Part shown: positions 1-6,823 of the stretch, piece after piece
Numbering within the stretch: position 1 is the first letter of the stretch
How the letters are laid out: each line of letters starts with the position of its first letter
NCBI GenBank assembly: GCA_964629965.1
Contig: CAZVRZ010000174.1
Location: 1 to 9,969, forward strand
Length of the DNA stretch: 9,969 nucleotides
Source: CAZVRZ01 sp964629965
GTDB lineage: Bacteria; Chloroflexota; Anaerolineae; Anaerolineales; UBA4823
Reading direction: 5' to 3'
Translations under genes and position numbers: made by a program
The notes under the pieces: generated by a model
Told to the model about the DNA's origin: nothing
The model's input: only the letters and a program-made list of their open reading frames with translations
The model's database searches: none

Positions 1-31
1 AACACCTATAATGATAAAAGAGAATCTCTTC

Positions 32-1459
32 CTAAGTTTCCACGATCCCGGCAATACGCAAACCATCTCTTAGATTGACCTGAACTTTTTCAGGATACGT
101 TGTCTCTGTATAGACACGCAAAATGGGTTCCGTACCTGAAAACCGGATCAATAAGAAACCACCATCTTCTAAATTGAATTTAAAGCCATCCATGGTATTC
201 AAACCCACAACTTTCAAACCACCGATCGTGGCGGGTTTCGCGTCCAAGATGGTCTGTTCGCGGACTTTTCTTTCGCCGCTGAATGGAGAATCAATCCGGT
301 CATAATAATGCGCCCCCACCTTGGAAAACAATAAATCAACCAGCTCTGAAGGCCTTTTCCCCAGTTTGACCATCATGTCAAGGATACACAGGCCAGCTAA
401 GATGCCATCTCGCTCGGGGACATGACCGCGAAAGGCGTACCCACCTGATTCTTCGCCGCCAATCATCGCGTTCGTTTCCAAAACCTTCGGCGCAACATAC
501 TTAAAGCCCACACCCGTTTCATACACGGGCACGCCATAGATCTTACCCAACTTTTCAAGCATTCCGGTAGTGGAGAGAGTCTTCACGATGGGTCCTCTCT
601 CTCCACACACTTCCAGCAGATAGTAAGCCAGCAATCCATAGACGCGCAACTGGTCGATAAATACGCCATTCTCATCGCCAACTCCCAAGCGATCGGCATC
701 GCCATCGGTGATGATCAGCACATCAGCCTTGCGCCTGACAGTTTCTGCCAGGCCCACATCGACATTCGGCCGGATAGGTTCTGGTCTCAACATTTCTGGG
801 AAGCTTGGGTTACGCACGTCATGGATCTCTTCCACCAGGGTTTTACCGCCTGCCAATAAACGCGGGAACCAACCACAACCATTTCCCCACATAGGATCGA
901 TCAGTACTTTGAATCCGGCGTTTTTGATGGCGGTCAAATCCACCAGCTTCTCGATCTGGAGGATGTATTCTGGGGCCGGGTCGAAACGAACTACCAATCC
1001 CTGGGCTTCTGCTTCCGATAAAGCCATCCTCTTGACCTGCTCTTCGGCCGGCGGGATCAATGCCTCGATCTGCTTAAGCCCATCCGGATCTATGGCACCG
1101 CCATGTTGATCGCGTACTTTAAAGCCATTATCGGTGGGTGGATTATGAGACGCCGTAATATTCACGGCACCCACCGCCCCTTTATTCACCACGGCATATG
1201 AGATCACCGGGGTTGGAGTGGCGCCTTCGGTCAAATAGACCTTCAACTGGTTGGCAGCCAATACTTCAGCAGCAGCAGCGGCAAAATTTTCCGAATGAAA
1301 CCGCCGGTCATAACCAATGACAACCCACTTACCGGCATGTCCTTTAGCGATCAAATAACTGGCGAACCCCTGGGCACAGCGCCGTAAATTTGCAAATGTA
1401 TAATCCTCTGCTATTCGGCCACGCCACCCATCGGTCCCAAATTGAATTAGTCCAGACAT
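32..1459 (-). CDS. phosphoglucomutase/phosphomannomutase family protein (alpha-D-phosphohexomutase)
   Basis: This 475-residue protein is a complete alpha-D-phosphohexomutase, a cytoplasmic enzyme that interconverts hexose 1- and 6-phosphates through a phosphoserine and a bisphosphate intermediate. All four signature loops are visible: the catalytic serine loop TASHNP (Ser104), the metal-binding loop DGDADR (252-257), the sugar-specificity loop GEESGG (335-340) and the phosphate-binding loop RFSGTEP (439-445). Length and motif order fit the family. GEESGG-type loops occur in enzymes acting on glucose and mannose phosphates, so phosphoglucosamine mutase is less likely, but the substrate cannot be fixed from sequence. 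The ATG start at 1459 is preceded by GGAGGT (1463-1468), a near-perfect ribosome binding site. The gene is divergent from the ATP-grasp gene and stands alone in the window; its stop is TAG. Family confidence is very high, exact substrate moderate. Confidence 0.96.
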   Translation of the reverse strand: MSGLIQFGTDGWRGRIAEDYTFANLRRCAQGFASYLIAKGHAGKWVVIGYDRRFHSENFAAAAAEVLAANQLKVYLTEGATPTPVISYAVVNKGAVGAVNITASHNPPTDNGFKVRDQHGGAIDPDGLKQIEALIPPAEEQVKRMALSEAEAQGLVVRFDPAPEYILQIEKLVDLTAIKNAGFKVLIDPMWGNGCGWFPRLLAGGKTLVEEIHDVRNPSFPEMLRPEPIRPNVDVGLAETVRRKADVLIITDGDADRLGVGDENGVFIDQLRVYGLLAYYLLEVCGERGPIVKTLSTTGMLEKLGKIYGVPVYETGVGFKYVAPKVLETNAMIGGEESGGYAFRGHVPERDGILAGLCILDMMVKLGKRPSELVDLLFSKVGAHYYDRIDSPFSGERKVREQTILDAKPATIGGLKVVGLNTMDGFKFNLEDGGFLLIRFSGTEPILRVYTETTYPEKVQVNLRDGLRIAGIVET

Positions 1460-1681
1460 CAGACCTCCGCGAGAAAAGAGTCAAATATAAAAACGAAAAG
1501 ATAGGGAGCGCCAAAAAATTACACAACCGAGCGGTGTGAATGAATGTTGCTTACACCACCAAGGCATTTTGTGCGCCCGGAACGGAGATTATTATATCAA
1601 GAATGGATATTTTGAGGTATGATTAGCGCCTATATCCGCCCTGGATCTATTAAGAGGGCCACTGTATGTCAGGAGTTAGAA
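1460..1681. promoter_or_regulatory. divergent intergenic region, probable back-to-back promoters
   Basis: This AT-rich spacer separates two divergent genes and should hold a promoter for each. On the - strand, TTGGCG (1509-1514) and TATATT (1484-1489) could be -35 and -10 boxes, but the spacing of 19 is long. On the + strand, TATGAT (1618-1623) or TATATC (1593-1598) could be -10 boxes; neither has a good -35. The ribosome binding site of the + gene is AGGAG at 1671-1675. A short inverted repeat, GGTGT (1533-1537) and ACACC (1553-1557), is too weak to call an operator. That promoters lie here is inferred from gene layout; the exact boxes are low confidence. Confidence 0.35.
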
Positions 1682-2850
1682 ATGAATTTTGTTTATCTCT
1701 CACCACATTTCCCGCCCAATTACTATCGGTTTTGCGTCGCCTTAAGAAGCCTGGGCGTCAATGTGCTGGGGTTGGCGGACGAGCCTTATGACCATTTGCG
1801 GCCGGAATTAAAAGCCGCTTTGAGCGAATACTACATGGTCAACAACATGCATAACTATGATGAGGTGCTGCGCGCCCTGGGCTATTTTACCCATCGCCAT
1901 GGCAAGATCGACCGGATCGATTCACAGAATGAATATTGGCTGGAAGCTGAAGCCCAATTGCGCACTGATTTCAATATACCTGGCATCAACAATGCAAGTA
2001 TTCAGAAGATCAAACGAAAATCGTTGATGAAGGAACAGTTCATCAAAGCAGGCATACCCGTTGCCCGCGGAAGAGTGGCTCGCACGATAACTGAGGCGCA
2101 GAAATTGCTCAAAGAAATATCCTATCCGGTGGTGGCAAAACCTGATATCGGTGTGGGAGCTGCAAAAACATACAAAATTAACTCGGATCAGGAGTTGAAA
2201 GAATTTTTTTCCCAGAAGCCGGAAACGGATTACATCATAGAAGAATATATCGAAGGACAGATCCTGACCTTCGACGGTATTGTTGACCACGATGGCAACC
2301 TGGTTTTCTATACATCCCACGAATACAGCCTGGGCATCATGGAAACAGTCAATCAGGATGCGCTGATCTATTATTATTCGTTAAGAGATATTCCCCCCGA
2401 TCTTGAGGATGCAGGGCGCAAAACCTTACGCGCCTTTGATGTGCGAGAGCGCTTTTTCCATTTCGAATTTTTCCGGCGCGCAAGCGATCAAAAAATAGTG
2501 GCCCTGGAAGTCAATATGCGCCCACCCGGCGGGCTGACGACAGAGATGTTCAACTACGCCAATGATATCGATGTGTATGCGGAATGGGCGCATATCATCG
2601 TGCATAACCGTTTCACAGCCAAGTATTCTCGTCCTTATCACTGTGGCTACATAGGGCGCAAGGTCAATCGGCTGTACGCTCATCAGCATGAGGAAATCCT
2701 GGGATATCTTGGAGACAGGCTCTGCCACCACGAGCAAATCAGCGGCGTCTTTAGCGCAGCGCTGGGAGACTATGGCTACCTGGTCCGCTCGCCAGAACGG
2801 GATGAGATNNNNNNNNNNTGGCAGCCTTCATCCAGGCAAGAGATATTTAG
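1682..2850 (+). CDS. ATP-grasp domain ligase (interrupted by assembly gap)
   Basis: This gene encodes an ATP-grasp protein of about 388 residues. Such enzymes use ATP to activate a carboxylate as an acylphosphate and couple it to an amine or similar nucleophile; the substrate here is unknown. Numbering from 1682, an N-terminal pre-ATP-grasp region is followed by the ATP-binding lysine in YPVVAKPD (Lys153), the IIEEYIEGQ strand, FHFEFF, and the Mg-binding EVNMRPPGG (Glu276, Asn278). The ATG at 1682 is chosen because AGGAG (1671-1675) lies 6 nt upstream and MNFVYLSPHFPPN is a natural Rossmann-like beginning; an in-frame ATG at 1619 has no such support. Ten Ns at 2809-2818 break the 3' end. As deposited the frame runs on into the esterase. 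After the gap another frame reads AAFIQARDI and stops at TAG 2848-2850, four nt before the esterase ATG, which I take as the true end. This needs a real gap length of 2 modulo 3 rather than 10. Confidence 0.88.
2809..2818. other. assembly gap (10 N)
   Basis: Ten consecutive undetermined bases lie inside the 3' end of the ATP-grasp gene. Ten is a common placeholder, so the true length is unknown. Keeping the ATP-grasp protein in frame up to the TAG at 2848 requires a true length that leaves remainder 2 on division by 3, for example 8 or 11. The displayed length happens to join the ligase and esterase frames into one 668-codon frame, which is probably spurious. Confidence 0.97.
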
Positions 2851-2854
2851 CGCC

Positions 2855-3625
2855 ATGAACATTGAATATCACAAATGGTACAGTCCTAACTTGGGACAAG
2901 ACATGGAGATCAAGGTTTACGGTTACTACGGTAAACCTGTCTTGGTCTTTCCAGCACAAGGAGGCCGCTTCTACGAATTTGAAGACTTTGGCATGATTGA
3001 GGCTTGCAGCCGCTTTATCGAAACCGGCCAAATCAAGGTGTTCACCGTAGACAGCATCGATCAACAGTCTTGGGCCAACTCGGGCGCCCACCCGGCAGAT
3101 CGAGGGCGGCGGCACGAGGCATACGATCGTTATATTACGCAAGAGGCAGTCCATTTCATCCGTGATAACTGCAACGATGAAAGCATCAAGTGCATAACTA
3201 CCGGCGTCAGCATGGGAGGCTATCATTCTGCCAATTTCTTTTTCCGGCACCCCGATCTGTTTGATGTGCTGATCTCGATCAGCGGTCTGCACCAATTGAG
3301 CTACTTCATTGGGAACTACATGGATGAGACGGTATATTTCAATACCCCGCTTGCTTATCTGCCTCACCTGTCTGACGAGTGGTATCTTGCGCAATATCGC
3401 CAGAGCCAGATTCGATTTGTTTTGGGCCAGGGAGCCTGGGAAAACGAGATGCTGGCAGATGCTCGCGCCATGCATGCCGTTTTAGAAGATAAAGGCATTC
3501 CGCACTGGATCGACTACTGGGGGTACGATGTCAACCACGACTGGCCCTGGTGGCGGCAAATGCTGCCCTATCACCTGGATTTATTAGCCTTACCAGGCTA
3601 TATCCCGGTTAACGTTCATCCGTGA
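2855..3625 (+). CDS. alpha/beta-hydrolase, esterase family protein (PF00756-like)
   Basis: This 256-residue protein belongs to the alpha/beta-hydrolase esterases related to esterase D and Fes. It begins MNIEYHKWYSPNLG, typical of the cytoplasmic version of this family, and has no signal peptide. The nucleophile elbow GVSMGG places the serine at residue 119. The C-terminal VNHDWPWW gives the probable catalytic histidine at 228, and the acid is likely near GQGAWE. The substrate cannot be told. The ATG at 2855 is in frame with the upstream frame through the N gap, but a separate gene is far more likely because the protein is complete on its own and a stop in another frame falls 4 nt before it. 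The ribosome binding site is weak. The stop TGA (3623-3625) is one nt before the cysteine desulfurase ATG. Tight spacing suggests an operon with the ATP-grasp ligase upstream, and the two may act on the same compound. Confidence 0.88.
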   Translation: MNIEYHKWYSPNLGQDMEIKVYGYYGKPVLVFPAQGGRFYEFEDFGMIEACSRFIETGQIKVFTVDSIDQQSWANSGAHPADRGRRHEAYDRYITQEAVHFIRDNCNDESIKCITTGVSMGGYHSANFFFRHPDLFDVLISISGLHQLSYFIGNYMDETVYFNTPLAYLPHLSDEWYLAQYRQSQIRFVLGQGAWENEMLADARAMHAVLEDKGIPHWIDYWGYDVNHDWPWWRQMLPYHLDLLALPGYIPVNVHP

Positions 3626-3626
3626 T

Positions 3627-4820
3627 ATGATCGCCAATATGAGCCAAGCTGAAATGATCTACCTGGATTATGCGGCAACCACACCGATTGATTCACGCGT
3701 CATGCAAGCCATGCAGCCTTATTTTACGGAAATATTTGGCAACTCGTCATCCATCCATCGTTATGGACAGCAGGCCGAGGCGGCATTGGAAACAACCCGC
3801 GAAACGATGGCAAGAATATTGAATTGTGCGCCCGGCGAGATCGTTTTCACCGGCTGCGGTTCAGAATCGGATAACCTGGCCTTGCGCGGAGCCGCGCTGG
3901 CTTCTCGCCAGCAGCGCAATGCCAATCACATCCTGATCAGCCCGGTAGAACATCACGCCGTCAGCCGGACTGCCCTGCAACTGGCACAGGTACATGGTTT
4001 CGAACTGGAAATGCTGCCGGTAGACCGGTATGGGCGCGTCGATCCCCAGGCAGCAGCGGATCGCTTGCGCCCAGACACAGCAGTCGTTTCGGTCATCTAC
4101 GCGAACAACGAGATCGGCTCTATCAATCCAATTGCCGAGATCGGAGCGATCTGCCGGGCCAAAGGCGTCCCGTTCCATACCGATGCCGTCCAGGCCGCGG
4201 CATATCTGCCCGTGGATGTGCAGGCTTTAAAAGTAGATTTACTGGCATTAGGGGCTCATAAATTCTATGGGCCAAAAGGGGTAGGCGCCCTCTATGTTCG
4301 CCAGGGAATGCCGTTAATTCCCTATCTGACCGGCGGCGGCCAGGAAGCAAGCCGGCGCGCCGGTACCCATAATATCCCTTATATCGTTGGCATGGGCGAA
4401 GCGCTGCGCTTGGCACAAGAAGAACGCTTCCTACGCACAGAACAGGTAAAACCTTTGCGCGATCGCCTGGTAGGATGTGTGCTCGAAGAAATCCCCGAAT
4501 GCCAACTCTCCGGTCATCCATCCGAAAGATTACCAAACCATGCCAGCTTTATCTTTCGAGATTTAGATGGCAATGCCTTGTTAATGCTGCTCGACATGCA
4601 AGGGTTTGCTTGTTCTTCCGGCTCTGCATGTAAAACAGGCAGCCCAGAACCTTCCGATGTTTTGATCGCCTTAGGCATAGAACGGGAATGGGCCCTGGGA
4701 TCACTGCGCGTAACGCTTGGCGCTAACAGCTCGAAAGAACACATCGATGCATTTACACAATTTCTACCGGGCGCGGTTAAGAACATCCGGGCATTAAAGC
4801 TACCTACCCCACCAAGGTGA
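3627..4820 (+). CDS. iscS: cysteine desulfurase (NifS/IscS family)
   Basis: This 397-residue PLP enzyme removes sulfur from L-cysteine as an enzyme-bound persulfide, giving alanine. Family landmarks appear in order: YLDYAATTP at the N-terminus, NSSSIHRYG, TGCGSESDNLA, EHHAV, YANNEIGSINP, HTDAVQA, the PLP-binding GAHKFYGPKG (Lys212), RRAGTHN, and the active-site loop CSSGSAC with catalytic Cys335. The long loop around the cysteine is the IscS/NifS type rather than the SufS type. The start at 3627 follows the esterase stop by one nt. No clear ribosome binding site precedes it or the alternative ATG at 3639, so translational coupling is likely and the start is uncertain by four codons. No iscU or regulator lies nearby. 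Its stop lies inside the ribosome binding site of mnmA, which points to sulfur donation for tRNA thiolation, as in the B. subtilis YrvO-MnmA pair; this specific role is inference. Confidence 0.95.
   Translation: MIANMSQAEMIYLDYAATTPIDSRVMQAMQPYFTEIFGNSSSIHRYGQQAEAALETTRETMARILNCAPGEIVFTGCGSESDNLALRGAALASRQQRNANHILISPVEHHAVSRTALQLAQVHGFELEMLPVDRYGRVDPQAAADRLRPDTAVVSVIYANNEIGSINPIAEIGAICRAKGVPFHTDAVQAAAYLPVDVQALKVDLLALGAHKFYGPKGVGALYVRQGMPLIPYLTGGGQEASRRAGTHNIPYIVGMGEALRLAQEERFLRTEQVKPLRDRLVGCVLEEIPECQLSGHPSERLPNHASFIFRDLDGNALLMLLDMQGFACSSGSACKTGSPEPSDVLIALGIEREWALGSLRVTLGANSSKEHIDAFTQFLPGAVKNIRALKLPTPPR
4814..4820 (+). promoter_or_regulatory. ribosome binding site of mnmA, overlapping the upstream stop codon
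   Basis: AAGGTGA matches the anti-Shine-Dalgarno sequence well and lies 8 nt before the ATG at 4829. Its last three bases are the TGA stop of the cysteine desulfurase gene. This favours 4829 over the overlapping GTG at 4817, which would sit inside the site. It also suggests translational coupling between the two genes. Confidence 0.6.
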
Positions 4821-4828
4821 GCAGGAAA

Positions 4829-5920
4829 ATGAACAGATCAGGCCAACCTCACGTGGTGATCGCAATGAGCGGCGGCGTGGACAGCTCGGTGGCGGCTGCT
4901 TTGCTCGTGCAGCAAGGATACCAGGTCACCGGGATGATGCTGCGTTTGTGGAGCGAGCCGGGACGGGAGGCTCAAAACCGGTGTTGCACGCCAGACGATA
5001 TGCAGATCGCCCGCCGGGTCGCAGCAATGCTCGATATCCCCTTTTACGCCATCGATGCCCGGCAAATCTTCTACGATACGGTTGTGAAGCCGTTCATGGA
5101 AGACTACGCACAGGGCATCACGCCCAACCCCTGTTTGACCTGCAATCGTTTGATCCGCTGGGAATTCTTGTTCAACAGGGCAGGCGCTGTCCAAGCCGAT
5201 TACTTAGCGACAGGGCATTACGTGCGACTGCAGCGAGAACCAGCCGGTATGATCGCCCTCATGCGAGCCGTCGACCGCAGCAAGGATCAGTCGTACGTCT
5301 TGCACATGCTGAGCCAGCAAAAGCTGCAATCTGCACTTTTTCCTTTGGGAGAAATGACCAAAACGCAGGTGCGAGCAAAAGCGCATGAGTTAAAACTGCC
5401 GGCGGCAGGACGCCCAGAAAGCCAGGACTTGTGTTTCCTGGGCAGTGAAGATTATCGCGATTTCTTGGCTAGAAATCTGCCGGAAATTCATCATCCGGGG
5501 ACCATCGTAGATACAGCCGGAAAAGTGCTCGGAGAACATCGCGGCCTGGCTTTTTATACGATCGGGCAACGAAAGGGCCTGGGGATAGCATCGTTATCTC
5601 CGCTCTATGTGATTGAAAAAGATATAGAGCGTAATATTTTGATCATCGGCCCACAGGCATCGTTGGGAAAGCAGGGGCTTGTAGCGGAAAGAGTGAACTG
5701 GATCTCTGGGCATCCTCCCCAAACAACACAGAGGCTGCTAGTTAAAATCCGGTACAAGGCCGCCGATAGTTGGGCGGAAGTCACCCCTCAGAGTGAGCAG
5801 CAAGCTCATGTTCTCTTTGAAAAACCGATGCGAGATATCACCCCTGGGCAAGCTGTGGTATTCTATGATGGAGAAACTTGCCTGGGCGGCGGTACGATCG
5901 TGAAGGCGGTGGAAGGTTAG
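4829..5920 (+). CDS. mnmA: tRNA-specific 2-thiouridylase MnmA
   Basis: MnmA adenylates C2 of uridine 34 in tRNA Lys, Glu and Gln and replaces its oxygen with sulfur from a persulfide. The 363-residue protein has the ATP pyrophosphatase loop SGGVDSS near the N-terminus, the NPCLTCN motif with first catalytic Cys102 (same number as in E. coli), ATGHYVR, the DQSYVL segment, and SQDLCFLG with the second catalytic cysteine at 202. GLAFYTIGQRKGLGI and the C-terminal beta-barrel complete the family. The start is set at ATG 4829 because AAGGTGA lies 8 nt upstream; a GTG at 4817 would add four residues. The gene directly follows the cysteine desulfurase, the likely sulfur source. A gene for a small membrane protein follows after 27 nt. 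Confidence 0.97.
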   Translation: MNRSGQPHVVIAMSGGVDSSVAAALLVQQGYQVTGMMLRLWSEPGREAQNRCCTPDDMQIARRVAAMLDIPFYAIDARQIFYDTVVKPFMEDYAQGITPNPCLTCNRLIRWEFLFNRAGAVQADYLATGHYVRLQREPAGMIALMRAVDRSKDQSYVLHMLSQQKLQSALFPLGEMTKTQVRAKAHELKLPAAGRPESQDLCFLGSEDYRDFLARNLPEIHHPGTIVDTAGKVLGEHRGLAFYTIGQRKGLGIASLSPLYVIEKDIERNILIIGPQASLGKQGLVAERVNWISGHPPQTTQRLLVKIRYKAADSWAEVTPQSEQQAHVLFEKPMRDITPGQAVVFYDGETCLGGGTIVKAVEG

Positions 5921-5947
5921 TTTTTCTATTATCGGATAGGAGGATAT

Positions 5948-6220
5948 ATGAATTTTGCTGCCATCCTGTTGGGATTAATTATTGCAACGCTTTGTGGAGC
6001 TACCTTTCATTTCTGGCGCGGCGGTGGGGCCGGCCGGCTGTTATTGTATTTGGCCACATCTTGGGTGGGTTTCCTGGCAGGACATCTCCTGGCATCTGTA
6101 CTGCAAGTATCCTTTGATAAGGTGGGGCAGGTTCACATGGGAGCTGGGATCATTTGCAGCTTTATCTTTTTAGGAATAAGCTATTGGCTCAGCCTGATCG
6201 ATACAAAGAAGAAGAAATAA
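5948..6220 (+). CDS. small three-helix membrane protein of unknown function
   Basis: This 90-residue protein is not recognised. It has three predicted membrane helices at about residues 3-22, 30-53 and 62-84, rich in Gly, Ala and Leu, with Trp at interfaces. It ends in DTKKKK, a positive tail expected in the cytoplasm. There is no signal peptide apart from the first helix and no catalytic motif. The start is secure: a perfect AGGAGG (5938-5943) lies 4 nt before the ATG. It follows mnmA by 27 nt on the same strand, so cotranscription is probable, but no known link joins such a protein to tRNA thiolation. An overlapping frame (5982-6173) is a shadow. Confidence 0.82.
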   Translation: MNFAAILLGLIIATLCGATFHFWRGGGAGRLLLYLATSWVGFLAGHLLASVLQVSFDKVGQVHMGAGIICSFIFLGISYWLSLIDTKKKK

Positions 6221-6244
6221 AAAAGAGCTGCTCAAAAGAGCAGC
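6221..6244 (-). terminator. intrinsic terminator of the cold-shock gene, possibly bidirectional
   Basis: A perfect 7-bp stem GCTGCTC (6227-6233) and GAGCAGC (6238-6244) has a 4-nt loop. Read on the - strand it lies 25 nt past the cold-shock stop and is followed by TCTTTTTTA, a good U-tract. Read on the + strand it begins 7 nt after the stop of the small membrane protein, but the following bases (CCTTATATT) are a weak U-tract. It probably ends both convergent units, more efficiently the - one. Confidence 0.85.
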
Positions 6245-6268
6245 CCTTATATTCAATATGAAATAATC

Positions 6269-6484
6269 TTACTCAGCAGCTTTCTTCACGTGAGCTGCTT
6301 GCAGGCCCTTGGGCCCCTGCTCGATGCTGAACTCCACGCTTTGACCTTCCTCCAGCGTCTTAAAACCATCCATTTCAATTGCACTGAAGTGTACGAACAC
6401 ATCAGGCCCACCTTGGCGCTCGATAAAACCATAGCCCTTGCTGGCGTTGAACCATTTAACTGTTCCGGTAACACGATCTTCCAT
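6269..6484 (-). CDS. csp: cold-shock protein (CspA family)
   Basis: This 71-residue protein is a single cold-shock domain, a five-strand beta-barrel that binds single-stranded RNA and DNA and melts mRNA structure at low temperature. It has GTVKWFN, the RNP1 motif KGYGFI (16-21) and the RNP2 motif VFVHF (29-33), and ends in an Ala/Lys-rich tail. Length and motifs are standard. The ATG at 6484 has AAGGAG (6497-6502) 12 nt upstream, a slightly long spacing. The gene is monocistronic: a terminator follows, and about 150 nt of structured leader precede it. Which paralogue it is, and whether it is really cold-induced, cannot be seen from the coding sequence. Confidence 0.97.
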   Translation of the reverse strand: MEDRVTGTVKWFNASKGYGFIERQGGPDVFVHFSAIEMDGFKTLEEGQSVEFSIEQGPKGLQAAHVKKAAE

Positions 6485-6634
6485 TTTCTTACAAAACTCC
6501 TTACTAGATATAAGATATTTCTGAAGTGTTTACAATTGCAGTTTTGGGGTTGTCCTTAAATTAAATGATCTGAACGGCATGTTCAGATCAACGAAAAACC
6601 CAATAACACGAACAACTGCATACACCACCAATTA
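6485..6634 (-). promoter_or_regulatory. predicted long structured 5' leader of the cold-shock gene
   Basis: If transcription starts about 7 nt after the -10 box at 6641-6646, the cold-shock mRNA has a leader of about 150 nt, like known cspA leaders. Three nested helices can form in the - strand RNA: P1 pairs 6614-6620 with 6537-6543 (7 bp), P2 pairs 6599-6603 with 6544-6548 (5 bp), and P3 is the 10-bp hairpin 6566-6590. The 3' strands of P2 and P1 are directly adjacent and could stack. The ribosome binding site (6497-6502) lies outside this domain. Structure and thermosensing are inferred; the pairings are seen. The rest of the 6485-6823 intergenic region holds only the two promoters listed. 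Confidence 0.5.
6566..6590. repeat. perfect 10-bp inverted repeat with 5-nt spacer
   Basis: TGATCTGAAC (6566-6575) and GTTCAGATCA (6581-6590) are exact inverse complements around a 5-nt centre. It lies in the predicted cold-shock leader, so an RNA hairpin is the favoured reading; a protein-binding operator is the alternative. On the - strand it is followed by TTTAATTT, a poor U-tract, so termination there is possible but not convincing. Confidence 0.8.
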
Positions 6635-6640
6635 AAGGCG

Positions 6641-6669
6641 AGTCTATCAGTCAATGATTATTTCGTCAA
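6641..6669 (-). promoter_or_regulatory. predicted sigma-70-type promoter of the cold-shock gene
   Basis: On the - strand, TTGACG (6664-6669, five of six consensus bases) and TAGACT (6641-6646, four of six) are separated by exactly 17 bp. Start of transcription would be near 6634, about 150 nt before the cold-shock ATG. No other pair in the region scores as well and leaves the ribosome binding site intact. Confidence 0.5.
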
Positions 6670-6771
6670 GGGATGATCAAAATAGCAATTACGTCACTCA
6701 AGGAAAAGAAAGCGGATTGGCTATATGCATCCGCGCCTGCGATTTTATTGAATTATAATTAGTGCCTGGAT

Positions 6772-6801
6772 TTGCCAGAAGCAAGCAAATTTTCTTATAT
6801 A
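6772..6801 (+). promoter_or_regulatory. predicted promoter of trmI-nudix, with an inverted repeat across it
   Basis: TTGCCA (6772-6777, five of six consensus bases) is 18 bp from TATATA (6796-6801, four of six), placing the transcript start about 15 nt before the trmI start codon. An inverted repeat, ATTTGC (6770-6775) and GCAAAT (6785-6790), covers the -35 box and part of the spacer, where a repressor could act. A perfect TATAAT at 6754-6759 has no -35 partner and is a weaker candidate. Confidence 0.4.
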
Positions 6802-6823
6802 TGAAACCAAACCTTACACGAGA

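Noticed and set aside
1..31. TATAAT at 7-12 and the small palindrome near 19-31 as a promoter or terminator
   Set aside because: The window edge hides any -35 box, and the palindrome AAGAGA-A-TCTCTT leaves no loop of useful size and no U-tract.
708..1109. A 133-codon + strand frame
   Set aside because: It is the reverse-strand shadow of the phosphohexomutase gene, whose catalytic motifs are intact; the peptide shows no recognisable features.
2828..3475. A 215-codon - strand frame
   Set aside because: It lies fully opposite the esterase gene, has no ribosome binding site or motif, and the esterase has a complete catalytic set.
1619..3625. A single 668-residue ATP-grasp/esterase fusion protein
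   Set aside because: The join exists only through a ten-N placeholder; both halves are complete alone, each has a natural start, and another frame gives a fitting end for the first.
6571..6585. LexA/SOS box (GAAC-N-GTTC) in the cold-shock upstream region
   Set aside because: The Gram-positive type box needs four bases between the half-sites; here there are five, and the complementarity extends well beyond the box, fitting an RNA hairpin better.
6754..6759. Perfect TATAAT as the trmI -10 box
   Set aside because: No -35-like hexamer lies 16-18 bp upstream and the region there is GC-rich; the pair at 6772-6801 is nearer and better spaced.
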